Of a stretch of 64,000 bases of DNA, positions 1 to 8,747 are shown in pieces (position 1 is the stretch's first letter; each line of letters begins with the position of its first letter). Origin of the DNA: Flavobacteriaceae bacterium 3519-10 (GTDB taxonomy: Bacteria; Bacteroidota; Bacteroidia; Flavobacteriales; Weeksellaceae); assembly GCA_000023725.1 (NCBI GenBank), contig CP001673.1:2304342-2368341 (forward strand). Direction: 5' to 3'. A model generated the notes under the pieces. It was not told the origin of the DNA, made no database searches, and saw only the letters and a list, made by a program, of their open reading frames with translations. Made by a program: the position numbers and the translations under genes.

Positions 1-456
1 TCTTCTTTTCTTGAAGACGATGCTGATAAGAAAGAACAGCGAAAAAAAAGCCTGCGTATCATTAAAGAAGCGTATCCAGCGTATGTAAATGCCGGAATTC
101 CGAACTTATTTAACGGTAATGAAAAGGATATCCTTGAAGGAAAAATACAGCTGGCCAAAGAAATTGCGCTTTCCACCAAAACCGACGGCGTGCTGGCGGC
201 GGTTAAAGGCATGATTGAACGTACGGATAAATCAACGCTGCTTGAAAGTTTTGAAGGCAAAGTTTTAGTGCTTGCCGGAAAACATGACAACGCAGTGAAA
301 ACCGAAAACGTTTTGAGCAAACTCCCCGAAAAAACCAATATTAAATCCTACTTGCTCGATTGCGGACACAATGGTCACTGGGAAAAACCCGCCGTCTGTG
401 CCGCCATTATCAATACAGAACTTCTTCACAACCTGCCAAAAAACCTGGTGTTTTAA
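1..456 (+). CDS. alpha/beta hydrolase, C-terminal part (5' end outside window)
   Basis: An open frame runs from base 1 to the stop at 456, so the start and the nucleophile elbow lie upstream of the window. The last 151 residues look like the cap region and C-terminal third of an alpha/beta hydrolase: a strand with VLVLAGKHD, where the Asp fits the acid of the catalytic triad, followed by LLDCGHNGHWEKP, where a His fits the catalytic base and is followed by the usual E-x-P. The substrate cannot be inferred. A DUF1304 gene starts 12 nt downstream, so the two probably share a transcript. Confidence 0.75.
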   Translation, partial: SSFLEDDADKKEQRKKSLRIIKEAYPAYVNAGIPNLFNGNEKDILEGKIQLAKEIALSTKTDGVLAAVKGMIERTDKSTLLESFEGKVLVLAGKHDNAVKTENVLSKLPEKTNIKSYLLDCGHNGHWEKPAVCAAIINTELLHNLPKNLVF

Positions 457-468
457 AAAAACGATCTT

Positions 469-834
469 ATGGAAATTCTATCGAAAATTTTAATTGCACT
501 TGTTGCGCTAGAGCACCTGTACATCCTGTATATGGAAATGTTTGCGTGGGAAACGTTAGGCAAGAAAACCTTTAAAGACTCGTTAAAAGACGAACTATTC
601 AAACCCACAAAAGGTTTAGCCGCAAACCAGGGACTTTACAACGGATTTCTCGCGGCCGGACTTCTTTGGTCATTGCTCATTTCAGACGAAATGTGGTCCA
701 GGAATATCGCTTCGTTTTTTCTCGGCTGTGTAATTGTGGCGGGCGTTTACGGCGCTTTATCGGCGTCCAGAAAAATATTTTTCGTGCAGGCTCTGCCCGC
801 TATTCTCGCACTTGCCGTTTTGCTTTTAAGATAA
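469..834 (+). CDS. DUF1304 family small membrane protein
   Basis: The 121-residue protein has about four hydrophobic helices and the family's typical start, a first helix with LEHLYILYMEMFAWET followed by a polar stretch and then GLAANQGLYNGFLAAGL. This matches the DUF1304 family of small integral inner-membrane proteins of unknown function. It starts 12 nt after the hydrolase stop, suggesting one operon. The gene ends 14 nt before the convergent DHH phosphoesterase gene, leaving no room for a separate terminator. Confidence 0.8.
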   Translation: MEILSKILIALVALEHLYILYMEMFAWETLGKKTFKDSLKDELFKPTKGLAANQGLYNGFLAAGLLWSLLISDEMWSRNIASFFLGCVIVAGVYGALSASRKIFFVQALPAILALAVLLLR

Positions 835-847
835 TTCCGGGGAAAAT

Positions 848-1855
848 TTAGAAATCTTCGGCCTCGATTTTTTCTTTAAAATCTTCGATGGTTTCTTCGA
901 TATTTTTGAAATATTTGCCACCCGCCGCGTTGATGTGCCCTCCGCCATGGAAATGCTGCCTTGAAAACTGGTTCACATCCACATCATCTTTGGACCTGAA
1001 AGATATTTTGATGAAATCTTCATATAAATCTTCCATAAAAAATGCCGAAACCTGAGTTCCCATAATGCTCAGACCATAATTCACAAAACCTTCCGTATCT
1101 CCCTTCTGAAAACCGAATTCCTTCAGCTCATCACGTTTGAGGAACAGGATCGCGACTTTACCGTCCTTCACCACTTCAATTCGACCTAAAATCAGCGCCA
1201 GCAGATGTAGCCTCGAAACAGTATTCGTATCCCAGGTGCTGGAGGTGATCATCGCCGGATCCGCACCTTTTTCGATCAGGTTAGCAATAATTCTGTGTGT
1301 GGTAGCGCTGGTAGAACGGAAACGGAAACCGCCGGTATCCGTCATAATGCCGGTATAAAGACATTCGGCGATATCTGTATTCACTTTATCTTCCTCTTCA
1401 AGAGCCTGAATGAAATGATAAACCATCTGCGAAGTGGCCGGTATGGTAACATCAGAATACACAAAATCGAAATCGTCAGGCTGCTGATGATGATCAATTA
1501 AAATCTTAACAGCACGTGCTTTGTCAAGCCACGGACCTACAAGATTACCGCTGCGGTGCGACGCATTGAAATCCAGAACAAAAATAACATCCGCATTGTA
1601 AATGGCTTCGCCGGCAACTTTACGCTTATAATCGGCGATGATTATTTTTTTTGCTTCAGGCATCCATTTCAGGAATTTAGGGAAATCGTTGGGTGCAATT
1701 ACGTCCGCTTCTAAACCTTTCTGCTTTAGAAAATGCTTAAGACCTAAACTCGAACCAATTGCATCTCCATCGGGGTTATAATGCGTGATGATTACAATTT
1801 TACTGTCCGGTGTGAGAAGTTTTCGAATTGATGATATTTCTGAAGGCGTAAACAT
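848..1855 (-). CDS. DHH family phosphoesterase (oligoribonuclease/pAp phosphatase, NrnA-like)
   Basis: The 335-residue protein has the two-domain DHH-DHHA1 layout. Metal-binding motifs are visible in order: THYNPDGDA (residues 24-32), an Asp in VLDFNASHR, LIDHH (the DHH signature), and the DHHA1 motif FHGGGHINAAGG (302-313) near the C-terminus. Proteins of this type degrade nanoRNA and dephosphorylate 3'-phosphoadenosine 5'-phosphate in the cytoplasm. Length and motif order fit NrnA rather than RecJ or a cyclic-di-AMP phosphodiesterase with sensor domains. It is convergent with the DUF1304 gene. Confidence 0.88.
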   Translation of the reverse strand: MFTPSEISSIRKLLTPDSKIVIITHYNPDGDAIGSSLGLKHFLKQKGLEADVIAPNDFPKFLKWMPEAKKIIIADYKRKVAGEAIYNADVIFVLDFNASHRSGNLVGPWLDKARAVKILIDHHQQPDDFDFVYSDVTIPATSQMVYHFIQALEEEDKVNTDIAECLYTGIMTDTGGFRFRSTSATTHRIIANLIEKGADPAMITSSTWDTNTVSRLHLLALILGRIEVVKDGKVAILFLKRDELKEFGFQKGDTEGFVNYGLSIMGTQVSAFFMEDLYEDFIKISFRSKDDVDVNQFSRQHFHGGGHINAAGGKYFKNIEETIEDFKEKIEAEDF

Positions 1856-1959
1856 ATTCTGATTTTTTTTGAGAGCTCAAATATAAGTTTTTAAAGGCAG
1901 GGGAAAAACGGCTGGCCCTACTTTCGGAAAATTCCGGGGGAAAATATTACACAAAATAA

Positions 1960-1984
1960 ATATTATATCGTAATATTGCAATAT
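1960..1984. promoter_or_regulatory. candidate ArsR operator before the ars operon
   Basis: Two overlapping inverted repeats lie just before arsR: ATATTA-N5-TAATAT (1960-1976) and the perfect palindrome ATATTGCAATAT (1973-1984). AT-rich imperfect palindromes overlapping the promoter are the usual binding sites of ArsR/SmtB repressors, and the position 13 nt before the chosen start fits autorepression. No binding data can be seen here. Confidence 0.5.
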
Positions 1985-1996
1985 AAAAATAAAGGT

Positions 1997-2329
1997 ATGG
2001 GAATCACTAAGTCCGAACTCTTCACGAATAAGCAAAACCAGATTGCTGACCTTGCTAAAGCGCTTGCACATCCTGCGAGAATAGCCATTCTGGAGTATCT
2101 GCTTACAGTTGAAACCTGCATTTGCGGCGATATTGTAAATGAACTTCCGCTGGCTCAGCCGACGATTTCACAGCATTTAAAAGAACTCAAAAACGCGGGC
2201 ATCATTAAAGGCAGCGTCGAAGGAACCGCGATTTGCTATTGCATCGACGAGAAAAACCTCGAAGTGATGCAGGCGTTTTTCTCGAACATTATAACTCAAA
2301 CGAAAAACAAAATTTCCGGCTGCTGCTAA
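1997..2329 (+). CDS. arsR: ArsR family arsenite-responsive repressor
   Basis: This 110-residue winged-helix protein carries the As(III)-sensing pair in TCICGDIV (Cys41 and Cys43, in the helix where ArsR proteins bind metalloid) followed by the recognition helix region LAQPTISQHLKEL. It ends in SGCC, an extra vicinal Cys pair. I chose the ATG at 1997 (MGITKSE); an upstream TTG at 1976 would extend the frame but falls inside the operator palindrome. It is first in an operon with DUF6428, an ACR3 pump and a phosphatase-type reductase, and most likely represses that operon until arsenite binds. Confidence 0.9.
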   Translation: MGITKSELFTNKQNQIADLAKALAHPARIAILEYLLTVETCICGDIVNELPLAQPTISQHLKELKNAGIIKGSVEGTAICYCIDEKNLEVMQAFFSNIITQTKNKISGCC

Positions 2330-2356
2330 TTTTTAAACCCTTAAAACCTTACTAAA

Positions 2357-2815
2357 ATGAAACTCTCAGAACTTAAACAGATTTTGCCCACGCTCACCAG
2401 TGTTGATTTTCAACTTGAAAACAGCACATTTGTCCCCGAACATTTCCACGTAACCGAAGTTGGGCAGGTTACCAAGAACTTTATCGACTGTGGCGGAGTA
2501 ACACGACAGGAAACACGCGTGAACTTCCAGCTGTGGGATGCAAATGATTTTGAACATCGCCTCAAACCGGGTAAACTTCTTAAAATAATTCAACTTTCAG
2601 AAGATATTCTTAAGATCGAAGACAGCGAAATTGAAGTGGAATACCAAAACGGCACGATCGGTAAATTCGGCCTTGACTTTAACGGCAAAAATTTCATCCT
2701 TACCAATAAAACTACAGCGTGCCTCGCTACCGATGCCTGTGGAATTCCGCAAGAAAAAGCAAAAGTGCAGCTATCAGAAATCAGCAAGTGCGCACCGAAT
2801 TCGGGGTGTTGCTAA
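2357..2815 (+). CDS. DUF6428 family protein of the arsenic operon
   Basis: This 152-residue soluble protein lies 27 nt after arsR and 10 nt before the ACR3 gene. Recognised by its start and its position, it belongs to DUF6428, a family seen in Bacteroidota ars operons with no assigned function. The C-terminal 40 residues are Cys-rich (TACLATDACG, SKCAPNSGCC), and the last four residues, SGCC, are the same as in the neighbouring ArsR. An As(III)-binding role such as a chaperone to the pump is possible but is inference from context and cysteines only. Confidence 0.75.
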   Translation: MKLSELKQILPTLTSVDFQLENSTFVPEHFHVTEVGQVTKNFIDCGGVTRQETRVNFQLWDANDFEHRLKPGKLLKIIQLSEDILKIEDSEIEVEYQNGTIGKFGLDFNGKNFILTNKTTACLATDACGIPQEKAKVQLSEISKCAPNSGCC

Positions 2816-2825
2816 ATAATTACCG

Positions 2826-3872
2826 ATGCAGACCCAACTAAAATTCCTCGACCGCTACCTTACGCTCTGGATTTTCCTTGCGATGATTTTTGGGGTTTTG
2901 CTCGGGCATTTTTTCCCGGGCATCAAAAACCTCAACAGTAGTTTAACCACCGGATCTACCAGTATTCCGCTGGCGATTGGTTTGATACTAATGATGTATC
3001 CGCCACTCGCGAAAGTGGATTATACGCTGCTGCCCAAAGCTTTTCAGGATAAAAAAGCGCTTACGCTGTCCTTAATTTTAAACTGGCTGATCGGGCCGGT
3101 GTTGATGTTTGCTTTGGCCATAATTTTCCTGCGCGACGAACCCGATTATATGATTGGGTTGATTCTGATCGGTTTGGCAAGATGCATCGCAATGGTGATC
3201 GTGTGGAATGACCTAGCGGGTGGCAACCGAGAATATGGTGCGATGCTGGTCGCTTTAAACAGTATTTTCCAGGTGTTTACCTACAGTTTCTACGCCTGGC
3301 TTTTCATCAATTTTCTTCCCGGCAAACTCGGATTGGGCAATTTTAACATCTCCGTACCGATAGCCGATGTGGCACAAAGTGTGGCGATCTATCTCGGCAT
3401 CCCTTTTCTGCTGGGATTTGTGAGCCGATATCTCCTTATAAAAATAAAAGGAAAAAACTGGTTCGAACGGAAATACGTCCCTCTGATCTCGCCGATCACT
3501 TTGTATGCACTGCTTTTCACGATTGTTCTGATGTTCAGCTTAAAAGGTGATACCATTATGGAACTTCCGCTTGACGTCATTAAAATAGCCCTGCCGCTGG
3601 TGATCTATTTCCTGATGATGTTCTTCATCAGTTTCTTCATCAACAAATCGATGGGCGTTGCTTACGATAAAAACGCATCGGTTTCTTTTACAGCAACAGG
3701 CAACAATTTCGAGCTTGCAATCGCGGTTGCCATCGCGGTATTCGGTATCCATTCGCCGCAGGCATTTGTAGGCGTCATCGGGCCGTTGGTGGAAGTACCG
3801 GTTCTGATCCTTCTTGTGAAAATAAGTCTGTTTCTGAAACGGAAATACTATAGAAAAACTGCTGAAGTTTAA
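2826..3872 (+). CDS. acr3: ACR3-type arsenite efflux transporter
   Basis: The 348-residue protein has about ten membrane helices and the ACR3 pattern: an N-terminal [13 protein letters not shown], then [18 protein letters not shown] containing the conserved Cys used for As(III) in this family, and a late helix [20 protein letters not shown]. It extrudes arsenite across the inner membrane using the proton gradient. It lies 10 nt after the DUF6428 gene and 10 nt before the phosphatase-type reductase, so the four genes are one transcription unit. ACR3 is distinct from the ArsB family. Confidence 0.93.
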   Translation: MQTQLKFLDRYLTLWIFLAMIFGVLLGHFFPGIKNLNSSLTTGSTSIPLAIGLILMMYPPLAKVDYTLLPKAFQDKKALTLSLILNWLIGPVLMFALAIIFLRDEPDYMIGLILIGLARCIAMVIVWNDLAGGNREYGAMLVALNSIFQVFTYSFYAWLFINFLPGKLGLGNFNISVPIADVAQSVAIYLGIPFLLGFVSRYLLIKIKGKNWFERKYVPLISPITLYALLFTIVLMFSLKGDTIMELPLDVIKIALPLVIYFLMMFFISFFINKSMGVAYDKNASVSFTATGNNFELAIAVAIAVFGIHSPQAFVGVIGPLVEVPVLILLVKISLFLKRKYYRKTAEV

Positions 3873-3882
3873 ATAGAAAAAA

Positions 3883-4491
3883 ATGTACGCAAAACTACTC
3901 CAAACAATCAGTGAATTTTCTGAAAGCCAAATTTCTGACGAAAGAAAGAAAACGCTTCAGCCATTTATCGAATTCATATCACAAAAGCAGACTGAAGGCG
4001 AGGATGTACGCCTGAACTTTATCTGTACGCACAATTCCCGCAGAAGCCACCTCGCACAGGTCTGGGCACAGGCGATGGCCTATCATTTCAGGTTAAAAAA
4101 CGTCTGTTGCTATTCCGGCGGAACAGAAGCAACTGCATTGTATCCTCAAGTAGCCGAGACACTCCGGAAACAGGGATTTGAAATAGACAAATTAAGCGAA
4201 ACTCAAAATCCGGTTTATGCCGTAAAATTCAGCGTAAACGCACATCCGGTGATTGGATTTTCGAAAAAATACGGGTACCACTTCAATCCCACTTCAGGAT
4301 TTTGTGCGGTAATGACCTGCTCCAGCGCAGACCACGACTGCCCTTTCATCCCGGGAGCAGAAAAAAGAATCGCTATACCGTTTGAAGATCCTAAAATATT
4401 TGACGGAACCAATCAGATGGACAATAAGTACGCAGAAAAAAGCATCGAAATCGGCCGCGAAATGTGGTTTGTGTTTAAAGAAGCGCGATAA
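3883..4491 (+). CDS. low-molecular-weight phosphatase-type arsenate reductase-like protein
   Basis: The 202-residue protein contains the active-site loop CTHNSRRS (Cys48 to Arg54, CX5R) of low-molecular-weight protein-tyrosine phosphatases, the fold shared by thioredoxin-coupled arsenate reductases. It is longer than the usual 130-140 residue ArsC, with an extra N-terminal helix and a C-terminal part containing CSSADHDCP. Last in the ars operon, it probably reduces arsenate to arsenite, which ACR3 then exports. A phosphatase activity in the same context cannot be ruled out. The two cysteines in CSSADHDC could serve as the resolving pair. Confidence 0.8.
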   Translation: MYAKLLQTISEFSESQISDERKKTLQPFIEFISQKQTEGEDVRLNFICTHNSRRSHLAQVWAQAMAYHFRLKNVCCYSGGTEATALYPQVAETLRKQGFEIDKLSETQNPVYAVKFSVNAHPVIGFSKKYGYHFNPTSGFCAVMTCSSADHDCPFIPGAEKRIAIPFEDPKIFDGTNQMDNKYAEKSIEIGREMWFVFKEAR

Positions 4492-4523
4492 AACGACATT
4501 CAGAAGAAAATAATAGAATTTAA

Positions 4524-4554
4524 TTTGCAGAAAATAAAAACTTCGTTATCTTTG
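4524..4554 (+). promoter_or_regulatory. rpmH promoter, Bacteroidota type
   Basis: TTTG at 4524-4527 and TATCTTTG at 4547-4554 are separated by 19 nt, matching the Bacteroidota -33/-7 consensus (TTTG, 19-21 nt, TAnnTTTG). The rpmH start codon is 44 nt downstream. Confidence 0.7.
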
Positions 4555-4598
4555 CAGTCTGAAAAATAAGATATAGTTTATACTTTAAAATATTAGCA

Positions 4599-4757
4599 AT
4601 GAGCAAGAGAACCTTCCAACCATCCGAAAGAAAAAGAAGAAACAAACACGGTTTCAGAGAGAGAATGTCTACCCCGAACGGAAGAAGAGTTCTGGCAGCC
4701 AGAAGAGCGAAAGGCAGAAGGAGTTTAAGCATCAGTGGCGCACGCGCTAAGAGATAA
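4599..4757 (+). CDS. rpmH: 50S ribosomal protein bL34
   Basis: A 52-residue, strongly basic protein with the bL34 layout: [20 protein letters not shown] followed by [18 protein letters not shown], ending KR. It is a core component of the large ribosomal subunit. It stands alone with its own promoter; the usual bacterial partner rnpA is not next to it on either side. A weak stem-loop (TGCTTGA/TCAGGCA then six T) follows at 4782-4812 and may terminate it. Confidence 0.95.
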   Translation: MSKRTFQPSERKRRNKHGFRERMSTPNGRRVLAARRAKGRRSLSISGARAKR

Positions 4758-4781
4758 GCTCGCAATTATCATATACAGATA

Positions 4782-4812
4782 TGCTTGAGAAGTGATTTTT
4801 CAGGCATTTTTT
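4782..4812 (+). terminator. possible rpmH terminator
   Basis: TGCTTGA (4782-4788) can pair with TCAGGCA (4800-4806) with one G-T pair, followed by TTTTTT. The stem is short and the loop is 11 nt, so this is a modest call. Confidence 0.4.
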
Positions 4813-4932
4813 GTTGTTAAATTTTGCCAAAAACTGGTGCTTCAATAAAGTTTTAATTATTTTTGAAAGCAATTCGCTGATCAACTTATTTCCCCGTTGT
4901 TTCGGGATTTTTATTCTAAAAACAAAACCATT

Positions 4933-5643
4933 ATGCCACACTCCTCACACGAAGGCCACGATGTAATTCAACTGAACAACGCAAAGATTGCACAGAAAAA
5001 TTTCACCGTGCTCAACGGGGTAAACCTTAACATCAAAAAAGGCCGGTTCTGCTACCTTATCGGGAAAACCGGTTCGGGTAAGAGCTCGCTGCTTAAGACA
5101 CTTTATGGGCACATCCCATTATCAGGCGGCCAGGGCAGCGTAGCAGGCTTCAACCTCGAAGGCCTTCGTACTTCTGATGTACCGAACCTGAGACGTAAAT
5201 TAGGAATCGTTTTCCAGGATTTTCAGTTGTTAACCGACAGAACAGTCGAAAAAAACCTCCGTTTCGTGCTTGAGGCTACGGGTTGGAATGACAAAACCAA
5301 AATAGACGACCGTATAAATGAAGTGCTTGCAAGTGTAGGCATGAAATCTAAAAAACACAAGATGCCACACGAACTTTCAGGTGGCGAGCAGCAGCGGATC
5401 GCGATTGCAAGGGCATTGCTTAACCATCCTGAACTAATCCTTGCTGATGAACCAACCGGAAACCTCGATCCGGAAACTTCAAACGAGATTATGACGCTAC
5501 TGAAACAGGTAGCTTTCGAAAACAACTCTGCAGTTGTGATGGCTACCCACGATTATCACATGATACAGAATTTTCCGGGTGAAGCAATTCGGTGCGAAGA
5601 CGGAAAAGTTACCGTACTGAACACCACTGAGCTGTTTGAATAA
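4933..5643 (+). CDS. ftsE: cell division ATP-binding protein FtsE
   Basis: The 236-residue ABC ATPase shows Walker A GKTGSGKS (44-51), Q-loop VFQDFQLL, signature LSGGEQQ (148-154) and Walker B ILADEPTG (169-176). The short single-domain form, and [17 protein letters not shown] after the Q-loop, are typical of FtsE, which pairs with the membrane protein FtsX to control cell-wall hydrolases at the septum. I chose ATG 4933 over an in-frame TTG at 4897. No ftsX is adjacent; the next gene is on the other strand. A lipoprotein-release type (LolD) ATPase is the main alternative. Confidence 0.8.
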   Translation: MPHSSHEGHDVIQLNNAKIAQKNFTVLNGVNLNIKKGRFCYLIGKTGSGKSSLLKTLYGHIPLSGGQGSVAGFNLEGLRTSDVPNLRRKLGIVFQDFQLLTDRTVEKNLRFVLEATGWNDKTKIDDRINEVLASVGMKSKKHKMPHELSGGEQQRIAIARALLNHPELILADEPTGNLDPETSNEIMTLLKQVAFENNSAVVMATHDYHMIQNFPGEAIRCEDGKVTVLNTTELFE

Positions 5644-5663
5644 ACATCACATAATTTTAAAAT

Positions 5664-5697
5664 AAAAATCCTGCAAATGATCTTTGCAGGATTTTTT
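5664..5697. terminator. bidirectional terminator between ftsE and accA
   Basis: A 14-bp perfect stem (5664-5677 with 5683-5696, core AAATCCTGCAAA) with a 5-nt loop is flanked by A and T runs on both sides, suitable for stopping both convergent genes. Confidence 0.85.
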
Positions 5698-5717
5698 ATT
5701 GAGTAAATCCCGTGGAA

Positions 5718-6674
5718 TTATCCTTTAAACTGGCCCATCGCGATGAATTTATCCTGACGCTGGGTCTCGAGCTCTTTACCGGTAAAAGCTGAGAATGCCT
5801 TGATATTCTGCAAGATCGAAGTTTTTAAATGATCATAAGCCACCTGCGGTTCGTAATGTGCACCTCCAAGTGGTTCTTCGATAATTCCATCGATAAATTT
5901 CTCACGTAAAGCATCCTGCGGTGTAAGTTTCAGCGCATTAGCTGCATCTTCCTTATGATCCCAGTTTCTCCAGAGAATTGAGGAACAGCTTTCGGGAGCA
6001 ATAACGGTGTACCAGGTATTTTCAAGCATGTAAACTTTGTTACCGACACCAATCCCCAATGCGCCACCACTCGCTCCTTCGCCAATGATGTAAACGAAGA
6101 TCGGAGTTTTAAGCATGGTCATCTCAAAAATATTCCTTGCGATGGCTTCGCCCTGGCCACGTTCTTCCGCTTCAAGACCCGGGTAAGCGCCCGGTGTATC
6201 GATGAGTGAAATTACAGGAATTTTAAATTTTTCTGCGAGTTTCATTAGGCGCAGTGCCTTTCTATACCCTTCAGGATTGCTCATCCCAAATCTACGGTGT
6301 TGTCTTTCCTTTGTTGTACGTCCTTTCTGCGTTCCGATGATCATTACGCGTTGCCCATCGAGGGTTGCAAGGCCGCCAATCATTGCAGGGTCATCAGCAA
6401 AATTGCGGTCGCCATGCAGTTCAAGGAAACTGTCTTTATCTACGATGCCTTTAATGAAATCTAATGTATAAGGCCTGTCCGGATGCCGCGAAAGCTGAAC
6501 TCTCTGCCACGGCGTAAGGTTGCCATATATTTCCTTTTTCTTTTCTATTATTTTATCTTCAATTTGCGAGCAGGCCAACTTCACATCCACGCCACTCTCT
6601 TCACCTACCAATGAGCACGTCTGGTACTGGTCCATAAGCTCTTTTATCGGTAGTTCAAAATTTAAATACTCCAT
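5718..6674 (-). CDS. accA: acetyl-CoA carboxylase carboxyltransferase subunit alpha
   Basis: The 318-residue protein has the AccA crotonase-like fold: N-terminal [25 protein letters not shown], then [19 protein letters not shown], and the oxyanion-loop region [21 protein letters not shown] followed by SVIxPE-like [14 protein letters not shown]. With AccD it moves the carboxyl group from biotin to acetyl-CoA, the first step of fatty-acid synthesis. The biotin carboxylase and BCCP partners are at 13960-15890 in this window; accD is not present. A TAAATTTG element lies 24 nt upstream of the start. Confidence 0.96.
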   Translation of the reverse strand: MEYLNFELPIKELMDQYQTCSLVGEESGVDVKLACSQIEDKIIEKKKEIYGNLTPWQRVQLSRHPDRPYTLDFIKGIVDKDSFLELHGDRNFADDPAMIGGLATLDGQRVMIIGTQKGRTTKERQHRRFGMSNPEGYRKALRLMKLAEKFKIPVISLIDTPGAYPGLEAEERGQGEAIARNIFEMTMLKTPIFVYIIGEGASGGALGIGVGNKVYMLENTWYTVIAPESCSSILWRNWDHKEDAANALKLTPQDALREKFIDGIIEEPLGGAHYEPQVAYDHLKTSILQNIKAFSAFTGKELETQRQDKFIAMGQFKG

Positions 6675-6698
6675 CGCTGCGGTTAAGAATTAATCTTT

Positions 6699-6706
6699 CA
6701 AATTTA
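6699..6706 (-). promoter_or_regulatory. accA promoter -7 element
   Basis: TAAATTTG on the minus strand, 24 nt before the accA start, fits TAnnTTTG. No clear TTTG was found at the expected spacing upstream. Confidence 0.5.
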
Positions 6707-6724
6707 GGGAAAATAATAGGATCA

Positions 6725-8236
6725 TCAGATATTATTCACTGCATTTCTAATTCTTGAAACACATTCGGCTTTGCCAAGCACCTGCAGAATATCCGGAACA
6801 TCCGGCCCCTTCAGCTCGCCTACAAGACACAAGCGCAGCGGCATCATCACTTTTCCCATACCAAGACTCTTACCTTCAGCAAACGTATGGATGGAACTTT
6901 TAAGGTTTTCTGCATCAAACTGATCTACGTTCTCAAGTTCAACAGCAAGATCATTCATTATCCGAGCCGCGTCGGCATTCCAGGCCTTCTTAAGCGCTTT
7001 TTCGTCGTAAACTGTGGGTGCTTCGAAAAAGAAAATGCCATCATTATAGATGTCTTTTACGAAAACTGCGCGGTCTTTCATCAGCGAAATCACCGTCAGT
7101 AATTTTTCATCACTGCAGTTATTCAGCGTAATACCTTCAACCTGTTTAAGGAGCGGCAATACTTCTTCACTGGATTTCAGTTTAAGATATTCGTGATTGA
7201 ACCACTCTGCCTTTTCTTTATTGAAACGCGCGCCTGCTTTATGCACTTTATTCAAGTCAAATTCCGCTGCCATTTCTTCTAAAGACAAAATTTCGCGGTC
7301 GTTCGCAGGGCTCCATCCCAGCAGCGCTACCATATTGATGAAGGCTTCGGGAAGATAGCCGTCTTCACGGTATCCGCGGGAAACAGTTCCGGTTTCAGGG
7401 TCTTTAAAATTTAACGGAAATACCGGAAAGCCAAATTTGTCACCGTCGCGCTTGCTTAGTTTTCCTTTTCCTTCAGGTTTCAAAATAAGTGAGAGATGCG
7501 CAAACTGCGGTTTCTCCCAACCCATCGCTTCGTATAATAAATAGTGCAGACCCAGAGACGGCAGCCATTCTTCGCCGCGTATGACATGCGAAATCTCCAT
7601 TTCGTGGTCATCAATGATGTTGGCAAAGTGATAAGTAGGCATCCCGTCCTGCTTCACTAGCACTTTATCGTCTAAAGTATTGGTATTTACGGCGAATTTT
7701 CCGCGGATAATATCTTCAAGGTTCAGAATGCGGTCAACAGGCATTTTAAACCTCACCACATACGGAACTTCGTCGCTGATGAGCTGCTGAACTTCTTCCG
7801 CTGAAAGCGTCAGAGAATTTTTGAGGTGATTTCTGGTGATATAATTATAGGCAAAAACGTCGCCTTTTTCCTCGTAACTTTTGCGTATTTCGTCTAATTC
7901 TTCCGTGGTATCGAAGGCCAGATATGCATAATCTGTTTTCAGCATCTGTTCTAAGTATCTGTCGTAAATATCGCGTCTTTCGGACTGGCGGTAAGGGCCG
8001 TATCTGCCGCCATGTTTAGGGCTTTCATCGGGAATCATGCCGCACCACTCAAGAGCCTCCATTATATACTCCTCAGCGCCTTCCACATATCTTGCGGTGT
8101 CTGTATCTTCAATTCTCACTACGAAATCACCGCCCTGTCTTTTGGCGAAAAGATAATCGTACAGCGCGGTACGCACGCCACCCAAATGAAGTGGGCCGGT
8201 AGGACTTGGCGCAAAACGCACTCTTACTTTAGTCAT
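6725..8236 (-). CDS. gltX: glutamyl-tRNA synthetase
   Basis: The 503-residue class I synthetase carries the HIGH-type motif in FAPSPTGPLHLGG (residues 8-20) and the KMSKS-type motif in GKLSKRDGDK, with the long bacterial insert and helical anticodon-binding C-terminus. It charges tRNA-Glu in the cytoplasm. Whether it is discriminating or also acts on tRNA-Gln cannot be told from sequence by eye. It is 50 nt upstream of accA on the same strand, but accA has its own promoter element in the gap. Confidence 0.96.
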   Translation of the reverse strand: MTKVRVRFAPSPTGPLHLGGVRTALYDYLFAKRQGGDFVVRIEDTDTARYVEGAEEYIMEALEWCGMIPDESPKHGGRYGPYRQSERRDIYDRYLEQMLKTDYAYLAFDTTEELDEIRKSYEEKGDVFAYNYITRNHLKNSLTLSAEEVQQLISDEVPYVVRFKMPVDRILNLEDIIRGKFAVNTNTLDDKVLVKQDGMPTYHFANIIDDHEMEISHVIRGEEWLPSLGLHYLLYEAMGWEKPQFAHLSLILKPEGKGKLSKRDGDKFGFPVFPLNFKDPETGTVSRGYREDGYLPEAFINMVALLGWSPANDREILSLEEMAAEFDLNKVHKAGARFNKEKAEWFNHEYLKLKSSEEVLPLLKQVEGITLNNCSDEKLLTVISLMKDRAVFVKDIYNDGIFFFEAPTVYDEKALKKAWNADAARIMNDLAVELENVDQFDAENLKSSIHTFAEGKSLGMGKVMMPLRLCLVGELKGPDVPDILQVLGKAECVSRIRNAVNNI

Positions 8237-8258
8237 TTTTCCTTCAAATTTTAAGGTG

Positions 8259-8266
8259 CAAATTTA
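8259..8266 (-). promoter_or_regulatory. gltX promoter -7 element
   Basis: TAAATTTG on the minus strand, 22 nt before the gltX start codon, fits the Bacteroidota -7 consensus. Confidence 0.5.
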
Positions 8267-8306
8267 AGGAAAAATTGAGTTTATAAAGATTTTGGGATAT
8301 TTTATT

Positions 8307-8314
8307 TAGTTTTG
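8307..8314 (+). promoter_or_regulatory. promoter -7 element of the cupin gene
   Basis: TAGTTTTG fits TAnnTTTG and lies 18 nt before the ATG at 8333. The upstream TTTG (8291-8294) is only 12 nt away, shorter than usual. Confidence 0.4.
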
Positions 8315-8332
8315 TATCCAAACTGAACAAAA

Positions 8333-8680
8333 ATGCTAGAGATAGGCGAAAGACCGTGGGGAAAATACTATGTTTTGGAAGACGAGACCCATTTTAAATT
8401 AAAGAGAATTGAAGTAAATCCAGGCCAGCGGCTTTCTTACCAATATCACCATCACCGCCAGGAATTCTGGACCATCGTGGAGGGCAATGCTGTTGTAGTT
8501 TTAGATGACGCCGAGCATCACTTAACATACGGTGAAAGCATTTTCATTCCTCAGGGCGCAAAACACCGGATCATGAATCTGTCGGAAAAGCCGGTGATAT
8601 TTATTGAGGTGCAGACCGGTACTTATTTTGGCGAAGACGACATTGTTAGGCTAGAGGATGATTATGACCGTAAGGATTAA
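8333..8680 (+). CDS. cupin protein, mannose-6-phosphate isomerase type II-like
   Basis: A 115-residue single cupin. It matches the C-terminal isomerase domain of bifunctional mannose-1-phosphate guanylyltransferase/mannose-6-phosphate isomerases: RPWGKYYVL at the start, PGQRLSYQYHHHR with the metal-binding His residues, EFWTIVEG, IPQGAKHR, then IEVQTGTYFGEDDIVRLEDDY. It would interconvert mannose-6-phosphate and fructose-6-phosphate. The nucleotidyltransferase domain is absent. It sits beside three glycan-related genes, consistent with supplying sugar nucleotides for surface polysaccharide. Confidence 0.8.
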   Translation: MLEIGERPWGKYYVLEDETHFKLKRIEVNPGQRLSYQYHHHRQEFWTIVEGNAVVVLDDAEHHLTYGESIFIPQGAKHRIMNLSEKPVIFIEVQTGTYFGEDDIVRLEDDYDRKD

Positions 8681-8747
8681 ACATTAGATCCATCAAGTTT
8701 CCGAGTGAAATAATATAATACTCAAGACTCTTCAGGGCTGTCATATT

